Of a stretch of DNA of 64,000 bases, positions 1 through 13,974 are shown piece by piece (the stretch's first letter is position 1; every line of letters begins with the position of its first letter). Both the position numbers and the translations under genes were made by a program. Source of the stretch: Centroberyx gerrardi (Eukaryota > Chordata > Actinopteri > Beryciformes > Berycidae); the NCBI RefSeq assembly GCF_048128805.1, contig NC_136020.1, forward strand, positions 6,552,653-6,616,652. The letters run 5' to 3'. Under the pieces are notes generated by a model. It saw only the letters and a program-made list of their open reading frames with translations. It searched no databases and was not told the origin of the DNA.

Positions 1-3000
1 TGGCTAGTCAAATTTTTCGCACAGCAGCCCCCACAGTGTGATAGTCTGTAATTGGTCTAAAATGTCACGCGTTTGCTTGTGTTGCCTTGTGGAAAAGCTT
101 CTGGTTCATTGCTGTTCTTAACATCTCGTGCTAAACTCCTGGTTAGTATACCACCCGCTTTAGTCTGAGAGAAAAATAGAGAAAAGGAATTTTAGGACCT
201 TAGCACCTTAGGATTTCATAGTAATTGCACACTCTGTCTAGCTTGGCCTTGAGAGGATGCTTGGGTTTAGACGGATGAGAGAGAGGGAAGAAAGCAGCAG
301 AAGAGTCAATAAATCTTAAGACTCTACTGGTCAGTGAGTGGAGCAGTGCGGAGCCCGGGGCTCCAAACAAACAGCCTCTAATCCTTGCTGCTCTCTGCAT
401 TGACAATAGCAGACGATTATGTAAGGCTACCTAAAATATTAGTATGTGGTAACTCCTGTTGCCACGGCAGCCAAGCATACACACAGACTAAGCTCTAAAA
501 TACACATGAACAAACTGCTGGCATTCCATGAAGGGGGGTATTTTGTCTTTTCCTTATATATAGACATGTAGAATATATGACATTTATTTTGCCCTGTGGC
601 TCGTAGTGGTGCAGCCTACGATGCATTCTGCAGAGTCAGCATTCCTTGCTCCTAGCTGTGCATAGAACAGACCTACAGTACCAAGCAGTCAATAATTTTG
701 CATCTTCTTTTCGCTCATTCATGCAAAACACGTTGTTGTCAATTAGGCTATACTTCTCGCTATTCTTGATTACAGATGGCCAACACTCTCAGAACATTAC
801 ACACACACACACACACCCCCGACAGTCCAGCCAAGAAGCCAGTAATGCAGCCTGTCCAGAGCAACCCGGTGTGATGAGAGAACATCTACTGTCCGGTAAG
901 TCTACTAGCCAATAAGCTGCATCCTCTGCCCGCTGCAGCACATACTCAACCTTTCTGTTTGAGTCTCTCTCACTCACAAAAAAACACACTTATGACCTTA
1001 AATCGTTTTCTTTCACAGTTGTGCCCAGATCATGCACACTCAAACACTTTCACCTTCCCTCCTTTGCTACATCTTTCTCTCACACACAAGCAGCCCGGCC
1101 ATAAATGTGCCGGGTTTGGGGGGACTGAAGTGCGGAAACGTGCGACTGGCCGTGCCTCGCACTCAGTAATCCACACACGTACCGGACGGCAACTGGAAAG
1201 TGGGTCTGAGGTTGAGAGAGGGGGGGGAATTATTAACATGTGAACACACACACATAGACCACAAAGGCACCATATGCCTCACAGGACCCACGTGTCTGTG
1301 TTACAGAGCAGCTATCTGGTCATTACTGGTCCTCTGACCCTGGTTTGTATTGAGGCCATTGAGATTATAATACAGATGGGTGGACACACACACACTAAAC
1401 ACACCAAAACACAACACACCAGGCTTAGCATTAAGCATTTCAACACATTTGAAATCAGAAAAGTGGATTTGTCTGAAAGTAGGCTGTTAAACTTGTCTGC
1501 AAGGAATGAAAAATTTATGAATGGATCTGAAGGCAGAATGTGAAAGTAAGACATGGGCTGGCCACAATCCATTTATTTAGAGGGAACTACTGGCCATAAA
1601 ATAGGTTGTTAAAACGATTAGATTAGATTTTTCTTAGCAGACTGTTTCAACTGAAAAAGAGCGTCACAAAAAAGAATAGAAAATAGAGAGAGTTTCCTGA
1701 CTGGTGGATCAGTGTACCTGCAGCATCCAGGCCAGATTTAAATGGCCTGGGACCTTTGATCCTGTCTCTCTCCACAATAGACTGTCCAACAAAGTGAAAA
1801 ATTATCTATTAAAGAAAATGAAAGGCTGAATCTGGTATGCTCTACTGCTTTGAGCTTTTTTTGTTTCCATAGAACATTGATCCTCTTCACTCCCACAAAC
1901 AATCACACAAAAGCGTTAATACCGCTCTTCTTCCCCTCTCAATGAAAAAGGAACCCATTTAATGCATTCAAAACAAAGCAAGATGAGGCAGACGCGCAGA
2001 CACCCTGATGGTGTGTGTGTGCGTTGGTGTATGATTTGCATCGCCTTTCTACATTCAAATTCTAAGATTAGAGATCGGAGAGGAAGCAAGCAGGCGTGCC
2101 GTGTGGTTTGTACTCTGTGTGTGTACGTGTGACAAAGAGAGAGAGAGAGAGAGACAGAGAGAGAGAGGGAATGTAGGCCAGCAAATGCTACTCTAACTCC
2201 CACCAAGCCAGCTCATCTGAGCATCTCATTGATGGAGCTGGGAGCAGAGACCTTGCCACAGGGGGACAACGCCCCGACACAAACACACAGGCAATTGCCC
2301 AGGGAAATCTTTCTTTCGTCTCCCCCGGTACCAAGAAGCTGTTTATTCCTGACTTCAATCCATCAATTTATTTTTTTCGCTACAGAGGGAAACATGAACC
2401 AGAGGTGGAAACAAGTTGGTAACAAGGAAACAAATGATGCTGTCCTCCTGTGGGCCAATCAGTAAAAAATGTCACCTTGTTTGGACCTGTAATTGTAATC
2501 CCCCCCACCAACACCACCCTTGGGCCAATTAGTGTAATTTGGAAAATGCCAGAACGCAGTAGTGAGATGCATCATTATGTCAAAAGCCAATCAGTGGTGT
2601 CTGGGAAATCATGAGTGACAGATGAACGAACTAACAGAGACTGATCCATAAATCCACCCACCCCGAATTTCATCCTGGAGGACTAAAAAAAAAAAAAAAA
2701 AAAAACTCCCCCAACCATCCAAGGCTGTTTGAATGTGAAAACTGCTCGGTGTGCTAGTTAAAATTAGGGAGTGTGTATAAAAGTGATCCATCAATGTCAC
2801 TGAGGCACACAGTCGGTTGTGTGGAGGAGACAGAAACGTTACCCTACCTATATAATATTCATGTGCTGATAAGATATCATACCCAAAACATGCGTGTGTG
2901 TGTGTGTGGAGGCAACCTACCGTGGTGCAGTGATATGCCATATGGTATGCTAATAGGCTATGTGGAAGATAGCCCATCCTGCAGAGCGTGCTGCGCTGTC

Positions 3001-6000
3001 TGCACTCCCACTACACCTATTAATTCACTATCAACCTCAAAAAAGAAAAGGACGGATGTAAAGGAAAGATGTGAGTGAAAGCAAGAGTGGATATTGTATT
3101 TGGATGGGACGCTCACTTCTTTACTGCCTTTCTTTTTAAGTGCACAATGAGCACTTTAAAGACCACATGCAACAGACATTACAGTACATTTCTATCACTA
3201 ATCTAACCCAGTATGACTGTCTAAACCAGCATACCGGATTAACACTGGCAGATTTGAACTGGCCTGCGTTTGTGTGTGTGTGTGTTGGGGGGCAGTAAAT
3301 GGGATTGGGAGAATCCAGATAAAGAGATTTAGCAGAAGAGATGTTTAAAACTTTATACCATAAGCCAATCACACGAAATTAGCTCACATCAACCCGATGA
3401 TACATCATATAAAGCTGATAAACATCAGAGAGCACCACGGCATAGACAGATAGGAACTAGAAAGACTATATATAGAATTTAGGAACGCTTAACTGACCTA
3501 TTCAGTATTGTTAATAACATTATTCAGTAGCTCTATGAACAGATGCGGAGATGTGCTCACACACAATTACCGCAAACCAGGCTAGAATTTGGCAAGGCCA
3601 TCCTGTTCCAACCAGGCTTGAGAATGACATAGATATCTCTGGTAATTTATGAGTGTGCTTCCTGAGGCCCCAGAGAAACCACACAGGCCAAGCCTAATGC
3701 ATCATGCTGCCAGGAAATAAGGTACAGACAGGTTACAGAACACGACACTGCACCCGCAATGGGATTCAAATCCATTCAACCTGTGAGACAAATACCAACT
3801 CTGAAATACAAAAAGGGGAAGAAAAAAAATCAGGTTTCCTCAGGCAGCCAGGCAGCTGACTAAAAACACTTCTGGAGCAAAACAAATGAGCAAAAAATGA
3901 CTTTTGTTTGTGGCTGTATGAATAATAAATGACATGCAGTCCCAGACTGAGTCTTTAACAATGCTAGACTATATGTCATTATGACCACCTTGTGTACTGT
4001 GGGCAGCGAGACAAGCGAAACACTGTGTAGTATTTCATCATCTTTAACTTTGTCTGGTCTTACTGCTCTCCAAGCACAGGCTCTGACTCTACAACTTCTA
4101 GGTTTTCTTAACTTTAACTGCATGACTGCACTTTCACGGTCTTCACTGCTGTGTGCGTTGAAGCCTCTTAACTTCTCTTATCTCCAAAGCAAACTTCTCG
4201 TATCTCCTCAGCCGACTTCAATGAAATAGATTTTAAATGAAGCAGAGGAACACCCTAGATTAGCCCGCAGCTAAAGTGAAACCTAAAAGCCTTTTTATGC
4301 CACAGAAGATTTTTCATGTGTAAAACTAGCACAGGAATAGAATACAAAATTGACTTAATGTAGCCTAGCCTATTAACCTATTCTCTAGGAAGGCATGCAC
4401 ACTGGTTAGAAAAACATTTCTGCCATGAAAGAAAAAACAGAATTGGCTTGGTTTTGCAACAGGGTATCCTCTGGTTATGTTCACAATGCACATTCACATC
4501 ACGTAAAGAGTTTTTAGTTTAGTCCAGCTATGATAAAGGACAGTTTAAGGTGAACTGAGACATCCGGTTCATGTGAGCGGGACTGTAGAGCGCCAGGCCT
4601 GCAGGGGAGCAGCAGTGACTCTGTGGCCAGGGACAGCAGCCCTCTCTGGGGCAGAGGAGCTGGCAGACAGACCTCCCCATGGGGCTCCGCAGATGCAATG
4701 GTAAACTTCCCAGAGAATAGATGGAAACCAAGGCAAACACAGTACAGATGGCAAATTGGAGATGAGTTATAATACAAACACAGAAGAGTCCTACGGTGTG
4801 TTCAGGCAATATTCAGCATATACACGATATGTGTGTGTGAGAGCAAGAGAGAGAGAGAGCTCCACAGAGTCAAATCACACTTAATAAGCATAAGCATTTA
4901 ATTCAAAAGGCATCCATCTATTGTTCTGCCTTGGCATTGTGTAGGCAACCACACCTTTGTTCTACCTTGAACATACACACGCACACACACACCTGTACTG
5001 AAGCCAAACCCAAGGTGGGGCTGAGGGGAAGTAAACAATGTGTGCCCGATTACCATATTGTTACATTGGCTTAAGCTTCAATTCAAGTCTTGACCTGCTA
5101 TTCTATGCACACACCCACACACTCACACACTCACACACACCCCCACAGACACACGCACGTCTGTCAGAATGGGACATGTCCACAATCGCCCAGAGATTGT
5201 GTGTTAGACACATAAGGCGCAGAAGGTACTCTACTGGGCAGCAATACACACTCAAGTCCAGAGGTATGTCACTTACAATCTGTGTAGAGGCCTGATACTA
5301 GAGGGTGTGACTGCGGACCAAGCAGAAGAGTGAGTGTTAAAGGTAAGCTCACACAGGATTTAACAGAAAGTGGGACATTGAAAGTTTTAAAACCACAGAG
5401 CTTAGAGAATTTCCACTCACTGGAAAGTCAAAGCAGCATTTGACTGCATGATGCAAAAGCACTCCACACTTCAAACTCTATCATAAAGAAAGTGTGCCAT
5501 TTTCAACAGTTCAACACTTTGTCAGTATACCTTTAATCTACGTGTGTGTGCGTCAAGCTGTATGTGTCCAGTTTCCAGCAGTGCTTTGCGGTACGTCAGA
5601 CTTCAGTGTCCATGTGAGAGAGTGATGGCGCTGCAGCGAGAGGCCCAAGAAGACCCCCTAGAGTCTCATTAACAAACCACAGATGGATCAGGGAAGAGGG
5701 CATGTCTGACTCAAACAGAGGCTGACTCTACTGTGAGAGATATCCTGCTCTCGTCCTCTCTTCATTTATCCCTCTCTATACTCACTGTGGATTTGATCAG
5801 TGATGGGTTAGGGTGCTCAGGGGAAAGATGGTTAAGGACTAAGCTAAATGCTAAATTCTACACTGTTTTGTTTTATTCAGCTTAGCTGCTGTATGAGAGC
5901 ATGCCTTGATTTGCGGCTGCATAGAGAGAAAACAGAGGGTTCTTCAAGGGTTGATTGTTTGTGTAGTGATCCTGTACAGAACTGGAGGAAGACCTCCATT

Positions 6001-6763
6001 GCTTCCTGTTGAAAAGAGGATGTTGCTACTTGTCCCTCCTCAGCGGCAGCACACAATTTGTTTTGAAGAGCAAGAAAAAGCATAACAGCCAATAACAGCC
6101 CTCGATAACAGCCTTTATGCATTCCGATGAGGTAAGATAATGTGAAGTTGAAACTATGCAGTTAGAATAGTGGAACTGAGATACAGGTGTGCAGTAGTTC
6201 AGAAAAAATGGTTCCTGTTTTGTACCATAATCCATAAAGCAATCTAAAATGCTGTGTAGAGGCCGGTAGAGGCTGCCAGTCTTCTCAGTGATGGTCTTGT
6301 TTGTTTACAGTAATTACTCAAAATTAATGTGATAATGATTTATTGATGATAAAATGCTACAAGTAGCAAGTATTTATGGTGGTTTTTTATGTTTGTAAAA
6401 GACTGTGTCATATAATCTCATGCGGGATGGGCCATTAATTTGGCATGACATGAAAATACAATTTAATTCATTCATTCATTCACATAGCACCACTAAAAGG
6501 TTTTTTATAGTGAGTGAATCAATAAAACCACAGAGAGAAAGAGAGAAAAAGTTTGGTGGTGATATCGAGTTCAAATCAATGGACTGTTTGCACTCCATTT
6601 ACTATGTGGGCAGCTCAGCATCAACTAATGAAAACACTCATTGGAACACAGCACACACGCAAACAACACACACACAGCTTTAAAACTGGGTACAAGCTGT
6701 GCTACAAAATCAAAGGGAAGGGGTCATCAGTGTGTGAGAATAGCACTATGTAATCTGAACCAC
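1..6763. other. gene-free stretch with simple repeats
   Basis: I find no exon with convincing protein similarity and no RNA gene here. Open frames are short and mostly run through CA/GT or GA repeats, for example near 797-816, 2130-2168 and 5107-5150. A run of 22 or so A's sits at about 2684-2705. The stretch could be intergenic or the intron of a gene whose exons lie outside the window; the sequence does not decide which. Confidence 0.6.
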
Positions 6764-6795
<32 letters not shown>

Positions 6796-6822
6796 GCGTG
6801 CGGGCGCGTGTGTGTGTGTGTA
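6764..6822. repeat. (GT)n microsatellite with GC interruptions
   Basis: An alternating GT tract with several CG steps in its second half. Such a purine-pyrimidine alternation is prone to left-handed DNA. No gene is adjacent. Confidence 0.95.
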
Positions 6823-7544
6823 AGGCCTGCTTTAGACACCCACATGCAGTTCGGAACCTCTACTTAAAAAAAAAAAGTTGTAATCCCTCCTCGTCTCTCT
6901 CTCCTCTCCTCTTGTAATCTGAGATTTTAATCTCCTCTTTCCAGAGCAAAGATTACCCAGCAGCCCCTGCTCCCATTCAAACAAGGCCTAAAAAAGCTGG
7001 GGAGGAGAGAGGGGTGAGGATGTAGACATGTGTGAGGTCAAAAGCTTAGGAGAAAGACATAAATAGACAGCAAAAGAGATTGATAAAGAGTAGGAGATAA
7101 AGTGGTAGACAGAGTGATAGAGAGCGAGTGAAAGAGGGAAAAACCTGCCTACTGTAACAAATAGAGAGAGTGTTTGAACTCTACAGGTGGACTATCAGAA
7201 TCAGACTGGAGCTTAGAGAGGCACAGACTGCTTCAAATGACTTGAGGCCAGGATTTGCACCATGGCCTTGGCTTGATGTAAAAATAACAGGATTTTCCAT
7301 GACTTTACAAAACTAAGTCAGAATGCTTCCGTGACTTGAAAATTGTAATGCTTCCCGGTTTGTTGATATTGTTTTTCACCTCAGAAAAGGGATGAACAGT
7401 TGTTTCCACTCCAGCTGGGCTGAAAACCATCTAATGCAAACAATATGTGAAAGTAGTTGTAAAATACATTCTGCTATATTCCTGTAAAATGACGCGTTCC
7501 AAATTCCATGATTAGTAGGACCATTATATGGTGCACACATGCAT

Positions 7545-7568
7545 ACACACACACACACACACACACAC
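7545..7568. repeat. (AC)12 microsatellite
   Basis: Pure AC dinucleotide run in gene-free DNA. A further interrupted ACAC/CAGA tract follows at about 7832-7873. Confidence 0.95.
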
Positions 7569-7972
7569 CTCCATTCTGTGTTTAGAGGGCAAGGAAGGAT
7601 TCAGCTACATTCCACACCTCTAACTAGAGAGACACTCCATTTTAAGAGGGCTAATTAAAAACACAGCACCGCTATGCACTCAAAATACACACACACACAC
7701 TTATGTACTTAGTGATGAGTGCATTGAAATTCTGCCATGCATACAAGCCAGAGCTATTGCAATGTCACTTGTCACCATGCAAAGTAACTGTGACATGTGG
7801 CCACACAATCTAACTGATCTGACGTCCTCAGTCAGACACACACACAGACACAGACACACACACACACAGACAGACTCAGACTCCTGTAATTCACTCCTGT
7901 GAATTACATAATAGTGACTTGCAGGTGTGTGCACTCCTGGGAACCTTCTATGAGACTGAGTTGCATATGTGA

Positions 7973-7995
7973 CCCCCCCCCCCCCCCCCCCCCCC
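7973..7995. repeat. poly(C) run of 23
   Basis: An uninterrupted homopolymer of about 23 cytosines. Runs this long are rare, because they are unstable and can form i-motif or G-quadruplex structures, and they are also prone to sequencing length error. Its exact length should be treated as uncertain. Confidence 0.9.
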
Positions 7996-9083
7996 GTTTT
8001 AGACAACACATTTGTTGGAGTGTGTGTGACAGCGTGCAGCTGTAGGCTAACCAAATATTGCACAGTTCACAGCTGTTGGATGAAAACAAGTGCTCAGACA
8101 GATGTATCACATTCAAGTGCAAATGTGGCGTGTTAATGCATCTACGTGTGTGTTTCAGACTCTGCCACAAACAGACATAAAGCATCATTATGGCAGATTC
8201 TAAAAATTATGGAGGAGCAATAGCGCTGAATTTGACTGGTCGAAAAATTACGTCTCAGTGGGGTTGAACCGGATTTAAATAACTGGTTGAACACATCCAC
8301 TGTTGGAGTGTAATAATTAGCTATGAGTCAGATTTAATCAGGTATAAAAAAAACAAAAAAACAAACAACAGCGTGTGTGTGTGTGTGCTCGGCTGACACA
8401 GGATCTGTTTGATGGGCAGAGTATTTGTGTGTGTGTTAATCCGCACTGTGTTACTCATACACCCGGCATCGCTGCTGGTTTGTCAGTGTGTGTCTATTCA
8501 CTGTAAGCTTAGCCCACTCAATCCCTAATCCAAAAGCAGACGGAGAGACAGAGAGCGAGAAAGAGAGAAAGCGAGAGAGGTAAACCTGTGTACGCACATG
8601 TGAGATGTCTCCATTTTATACCGTTTGGAGATTGCTTTTCTCGTTGTACTGCTCAAGAAATGCAGCAATGTCTCTCTTTCACCCCCTCCCCTCTCGATCG
8701 CTCATCCCCATCTTAATAAATACCTTAAGTATCGTTCATGCCAAGATACCAGAGCGCAGGGGGAGAAATGGGGGTGATAAGGAGAACAAGAAGGAAAGGA
8801 GTGTAGAGGAAAAAAAAATGGCAAAGCCTACAGAAGACTGTGTGTGAGAGAGAGAAAGAAAAGGAAATCCAGATTCCATTGGTTTCCCTGACAACAGACT
8901 CGATTGAGTGCAGCCTGGCTTATACCTTGCCATAATAGCCAATGAAGCGAGTCAGAGCCCAGGACCATCAGTCAGCCACCACATTCAATACCTACACTCC
9001 TCCCATCCGTTCTCTCTCTCTTCAACACAACAATAGGCCAGGCTTAGCTCATCACCGCGATTTGTGGTACTGATTGGGGGCTT

Positions 9084-9116
9084 TGTGTGTGTGTGTGTGT
9101 GTGTGCGTGTGTGTGT
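9084..9116. repeat. (TG)n microsatellite
   Basis: TG repeat with one CG interruption, in gene-free sequence. Confidence 0.95.
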
Positions 9117-9361
9117 ACTAACTGTAGCCTAACTATAGAATACTGATTTCCTGTTGCCTAGATAAGATTGGAGTGCAAACCACAAGAGCTCAGGCCTGAC
9201 TTGTTGCACATAATCAATGTTGTGTTGCTGAGGGCAATAACCATAACCCCCAAGGCTGGGGACACACTTCACGACTTTTAGGCTGATTATAATCATGATT
9301 TGGCATCATGCTTGATTTTCAAGATTGGACAGCGTAAGCGCCGGATTGGGGCGGCTGTAAT

Positions 9362-9836
9362 TAGGGTTACAACGATTTATGGATTTGCTGATTTTGGCCT
9401 TTTATTAAAAATCAGATATTGACCACTCAGTGTTGTCTGCCTCTGATATGATGGATATGCTGCGGTTTGTTTGATTACATATTTATTGTAAAATTGATCG
9501 ATACTACACTGGTTGTCTATGGGGAGACCTGAACCTGAATTGATTCCAATGCAACGTATTGATGGGATTCCACCCAAGTATGCACGTTATAATTATCATC
9601 ATCACTGTCATCATTATTCTGGGTTAGAATGGAAGGTTTTAATGTCCCATGGTCTAAATGTTGTTTCAGAGGCTTTTCCACCCTGCCAAGAATAAATCTC
9701 TGGGGAAAATACGGAATACTTGCAATTGCTTGGAACGTAATGCCATGAAAATTGTCAAATTTAAAGATTTTGAATATCAACAAAATATTAGGTATCAGCA
9801 GTTTAAATCCAAAAATATTGGATCGGGCAAACCCTA
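9362..9836. mobile_element. non-autonomous DNA element, copy A
   Basis: This AT-rich block starts TAGGGTTACAACGAT and ends ATCGGGCAAACCCTA. The ends are imperfect inverted repeats of the TAGGG..CCCTA type seen in hAT-like non-autonomous elements. The interior is clearly related to the block at 26552-26981: shared stretches include 'cctctgatatgatggatat', 'ttgattacatatttattgta' and 'acactggttgtctatgg'. No transposase is encoded. I do not see an exact target duplication, so the outer ends are approximate. Confidence 0.7.
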
Positions 9837-10642
9837 CTTACAATGGACAGTGTGATGATCTTGTAGAGTGTGAGTGTTCAGGACTTGAATCTCTTTCCTC
9901 CTAATCAAGCTGGGACCATCACGATTATTTTAAACAGGTTTGATTTTTTCAGCTCAGATCTTAATGAGTCTTGTAGTGTGAGCCACTCAAATCTGAACAA
10001 AGCCAATGAGAGATGAGCAGTTCTGTGATGTAGTAATGCATAGAGTTAGTGTTTTTACGTGTGAGATTGCATGGTGTTAGAATTTGGTGTGTGTTCCCCA
10101 AATCCAACTTGTCATTAAGTGTGTTCCCCTTTGACACACAAGAGGATACAAATCAGCAGATGGCGGTTGTTTAGTGTGTGTTGTCCAATCTTTGCACAGT
10201 CACAGACAGACGCTCAGATCATTTACTTTTCCTGGTTGTCCAAAATCTAGCACCAAGGCCTGAGGAGGATTGCCTCTCTGGAAGGCTTACTGAAGTCTGT
10301 GCGTCTGATCCAACAGACACACTGAACTCACATACACAGAGAAGCTGGAATGGTGTGTTTTTCAGCCAAAGTACAAATGCACCCATAAACAAACCTTAAC
10401 CTCACATAGCTGAAGGCAGACAGACACATGCTGTTTCAGTAATAAATTCCTGTTATCCCTGTGCTCAGGAGGTGGAATTAGACTTTGGGCAAGAGAATCC
10501 GCTCTTCACTAACATGGAGCCGAAGAAAAAAAAACACAATCTTACAACACACACTCTTGCCCAGAGGGAACACTTGTCAGGAGCTCAGAAAAGGGAAGAA
10601 CTCCTCCATCCCTTTCCTCTAGATCAAACACACTCGCACATG

Positions 10643-10807
10643 CACACACACACACACACAGACACACGCAACAACTGTTGGCAGAGTGCGAAAATCCTCC
10701 TCTTTGAAAGTGAGCTGATGTGAGCTGAAAGTGAGCTGATGATATGAAGAGAAAAGGGCTACTTGATGTATTCATTATGCGCCACACACACACACACACA
10801 CACACAC
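10643..10807. repeat. two CA microsatellites
   Basis: CA tracts at about 10643-10660 and 10783-10807, separated by some 120 bp of unique sequence. No gene is recognised around them. Confidence 0.9.
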
Positions 10808-10939
10808 TGTTTAGGCTTATGTAAACACACACAAAATTGAACTGACCTTTAAATATCATCAATATTGATGAGTCGATGAACCCAGTCAACTATAGTCCTT
10901 CTACCTGACTGAACAAATCAATATTCTTACTGCTACTGA

Positions 10940-11215
10940 TATCAGTTGCCTGTCTTTTCACCACCAAGAGGGAATGTCAGCACGTCTCCGGTATCGGTTT
11001 GAAAAATTGACCAGTTAAAGTCGAGATGAAACGGCATTTCGAGAGTATCTAACTTCCGTATCGTGACGTATTTCCGAGTGAAACAGGAAAGACAGGCGGG
11101 ACATAACGTTGGGAGGAATTTGATTTGAACGTTGAAAAGTGGGCGTGTCATAACACCTGAAGACACACCGAAGTACCGTGCTGTTGCTAGCTAGCTAACT
11201 AATGAATCTTAGCCT
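10940..11215. promoter_or_regulatory. promoter-like CpG-containing block, unassigned
   Basis: A short stretch richer in CpG than its surroundings. It contains ETS-like CTTCCG, a CRE-like GTGACGTAT and an ETS-like ACAGGAAA, and is followed by the tandem motif GCTAGCTAGCTAAC. The same GCTAGCTAAC-type sequence occurs near the presumed promoters of NDUFA12 and VEZT in this window and at 13.98 kb. I cannot assign it to a gene. This is inference from composition and motifs only. Confidence 0.25.
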
Positions 11216-11799
11216 CTTAGCTCTGTGCGCTAAAAGTTGAAGATTGATTGATGGGTGGATGTCATGATATTATTGGTTGAAATTGGTTGAGGCATGCTTA
11301 CATAAGCACAAGGCATATTTTGTTTTACAGGAAGAAAACATGATTGAATTTTGATATAAGAATACAAAGAAATTGATTTTTTGTATTTTTTTTGGCATAT
11401 ATTGTTAAATAGCTGCACAATATGACCAGGGATGTGATCTAAAAGGGTTAAAAAGGCATTTTTCATTCACTTTAAGCCAGATAAGCTAAGTTTCTGCAGC
11501 GCCACAGCTGTTGATTTGGGACTTTCAGAAGACCACATCTCTCTAAACTCATTGGAGATTCTGAGAGAAGTGCCAAATGCTTTAGTCTGCATTATGTATG
11601 ATGGGATGGAGGGTAGGAGGAGAGGGACACACATTTCCTCTCACTGCAGCAGAATAGAAAGGCCTCTGACCATGAAAACGGACCATACAGACCCCCCCCC
11701 CGTATGGTGGTCCTCTAAATGGAACACAAGGTTTCACATCAGCTTCATACCCATGGAGCGACATATTGAGGAAGAGTTTTGGTACTTTTAAATTTGTGG

Positions 11800-11910
11800 A
11801 GACAAATATCCAATTTTTATTTTTTATTATTTTATTATTTAACCTTTATTTTACCAGGTTATCTCATTGAGATGCAATCTCTTTTTCAAGAGAGACCTTT
11901 CACTTTTTGA
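11800..11910. repeat. degenerate dispersed-repeat tail
   Basis: AT-rich sequence containing 'aacctttattttaccaggtt' and then 'ctctttttcaagagagacct'. This resembles the 3' tail of a common fish retroelement. A related tail in the opposite orientation is seen at about 50905-50998, with 'ggccaggtctcccttgaa' and 'caaataaaggttgaataaa'. Confidence 0.6.
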
Positions 11911-12126
11911 ATGGCGATACCACAAATCAATTCACATGAAGAGCAATTCTTTGGATTTTTTTGCTAATTTACTCTAAATTGGATTGCCAATTCATGAACA
12001 AGGTCAAAATGTCTGAGAATCACTGGCTACTGAGGTATTATGAAATGCAGCCAGTAGCAGAAGGACAGAGATGTTAAGTGTTTCTGCTGGCTCCAGTCTC
12101 TCTCCTGGGCATCCGCACCCCCCCAG

Positions 12127-12493
12127 TAGGGCTGAACGATTTTGAAAAAAGATCTAATTGCGATTATTTTGACTGATATTGCAATTGCGATATGATTTGC
12201 GATATTAGAGGGAATTATAATTTTTACATCATTATTCTCATTTTCATTGAAAAACCTATTAAAATGATTATGGTGTGATACTTGCGGGGATCTGTACCAA
12301 ACAAAGATGTTTTCTTAAGTCTGTAGAATATGATGTGTAGGCCAGGACATCTCTGCAGCACGACAATATTTAATTTAAAATGGTATTTTGACACACATTT
12401 CGCCTTTAACAAATATTGCACCTCCTGCGATTTGAAAATTGCAGTAGGCCATATTGCGATTTCGATAAAATTTCAATTAATTGTTCAGCCCTA
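12127..12493. mobile_element. hAT-like MITE with perfect 8-bp target duplication
   Basis: A 367-bp non-autonomous element. Its left end is TAGGGCTGAACGATTTT and its right end AATTGTTCAGCCCTA, which is the inverted repeat of TAGGGCTGAACRATT. It is flanked on both sides by the identical 8-mer CCCCCCAG (12119-12126 and 12494-12501), the target-site duplication length of hAT transposons. The interior is AT-rich with repeated GCGATAT/ATTGCGAT motifs and has no coding capacity. Mobilisation would need a transposase supplied in trans. Confidence 0.9.
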
Positions 12494-13079
12494 CCCCCCA
12501 GCTCATAAATTTGGGTTCATTCAAGACCTGTGGATGGCATGGCAATGCAAAAGCTGCTGCACCTTCTCTTGAATTACTCCTCTGTTGAAGAGGGTACCAC
12601 AGAAACCCGCTTACCCTTCTCGGCTGATGGTAAAGTGTCTGTGTGTCTTCGATACAAGACTGCACAAAACAGCAGCATACTGCTGAGCCCCATGTAACTG
12701 GGTCAGAGAACAATCTGTTTTTCTGTCATAACACAGAAAACATGTTACCCAACCTTTATGAGGAGCATACTGATGTGAGCATGTCACCATAGCGTGTGTA
12801 GCACAGGATGGCGCATATGGCCAGACATTTGGTTTCTATACCACAGAGCTCTGTAGTACAGTAGGGACTTAGGGACTTGAACACTGCATGGGAAAACAGC
12901 AAGCTCCTCTTGTTTACTCGTTTACCAATTCACTCCATATGATTGTCTATGGTAACAGAGAAAAGATTTTCATTTTTACCTGCAATCAAGGCAACACCTG
13001 CAGAGCGACTGGTTAAACCTGCTCCACTACTGGCTTCGCCTTAAGGTGCATATAGTGCTTTTTTCAAACACCGGCATAG

Positions 13080-13580
13080 TTTGATGAACAGTCGCCTAAG
13101 CGCAACGTCAACATGATTTAAAACATCATGGCAAGTTCACAGCAGATGATCCCGATGCGCTCCGTTCATCTCCACCAAACTCCAGTGTAAAATCTGGCAT
13201 CTTCATGTTCCCTTACTTATCGGCAAATGTACAAACATGGTTGAACATGACTTAAGACCTTTTACAAATCGCTAGTAGCAACTGGAAAATCCGACATGCA
13301 AGTGATTCACCGGGCAGCCCTTTAACTCAATTCTGCCATAACTGTTCCAACTGGTTCACTGCTCGCTACCGCCTACGGTGTATTTTTGTGGAAGACGATT
13401 GTAGGATTGAGAGGCGAACCAATAGAAAAAGTGGAAATTTTATTTAAAGTAGTGGTGCTTGGTGTATCGGATGTATGCCGAATTGAAGACTGTCTCTAAG
13501 CGATTCGTAAAACGTCTTAAGTGATACTGCAGCAGGTTTGTACATTTATGGATAAACAAGGAATCATTAAATAACCACAT
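13080..13580. mobile_element. foldback-like dispersed repeat, copy 1
   Basis: The right part (about 13380-13565) carries 'gcttggtgtatcggatgtat', 'gccgaattgaaga', 'cgattcgtaaaacgtctta' and 'gtacatttatggataaacaagg'. These are the reverse complement of blocks in the copy at 28.63-28.95 kb and in the left arm of the copy at 51.1-51.8 kb. The left part (about 13195-13265) carries a decayed opposite arm ('cttacttatcggcaaatgtac', 'aagaccttttacaaatcg'). The arrangement is an imperfect palindrome. No protein is encoded and the borders are approximate. Confidence 0.6.
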
Positions 13581-13974
13581 TTTTTGAATGAAGTATGACG
13601 TGACGGTCTCTCCTCACGAGAGAGTGGTACGTTATCAGGGCTAGTCAGCAGAAAGATAAGTGACAGCTCTGCGGTCGCACCAAACGTTGCATGAAAAAAA
13701 GAGGATTCCCAACTCGACTTTCCCTGCTGCAAGGCTGAAACTCGACGGTTACTGATGTTTATATGTCAGGATCACTTACAAAATAGAAACAAACAACTGT
13801 CTACTCTCGGTATGTTTATAGTTACATATTTGCCACAGAACACCATATTCCCCTCTTTCGACGTGGCCAAAAAGGACAATGTAAACGTAGACTGTGGAAA
13901 GCCTCAATATGGAGAAAGTTGCTGTAAGGGAGCGGGCTCTCTCGGGAAACGTTAACGGCCTTAGTATTAAGGTT

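Noticed and set aside
3700..3790. Possible tRNA-like or SINE box B (GGGATTCAAATCC) near 3761.
   Set aside because: The box B-like sequence stands alone, without a convincing box A at the right spacing or a cloverleaf.
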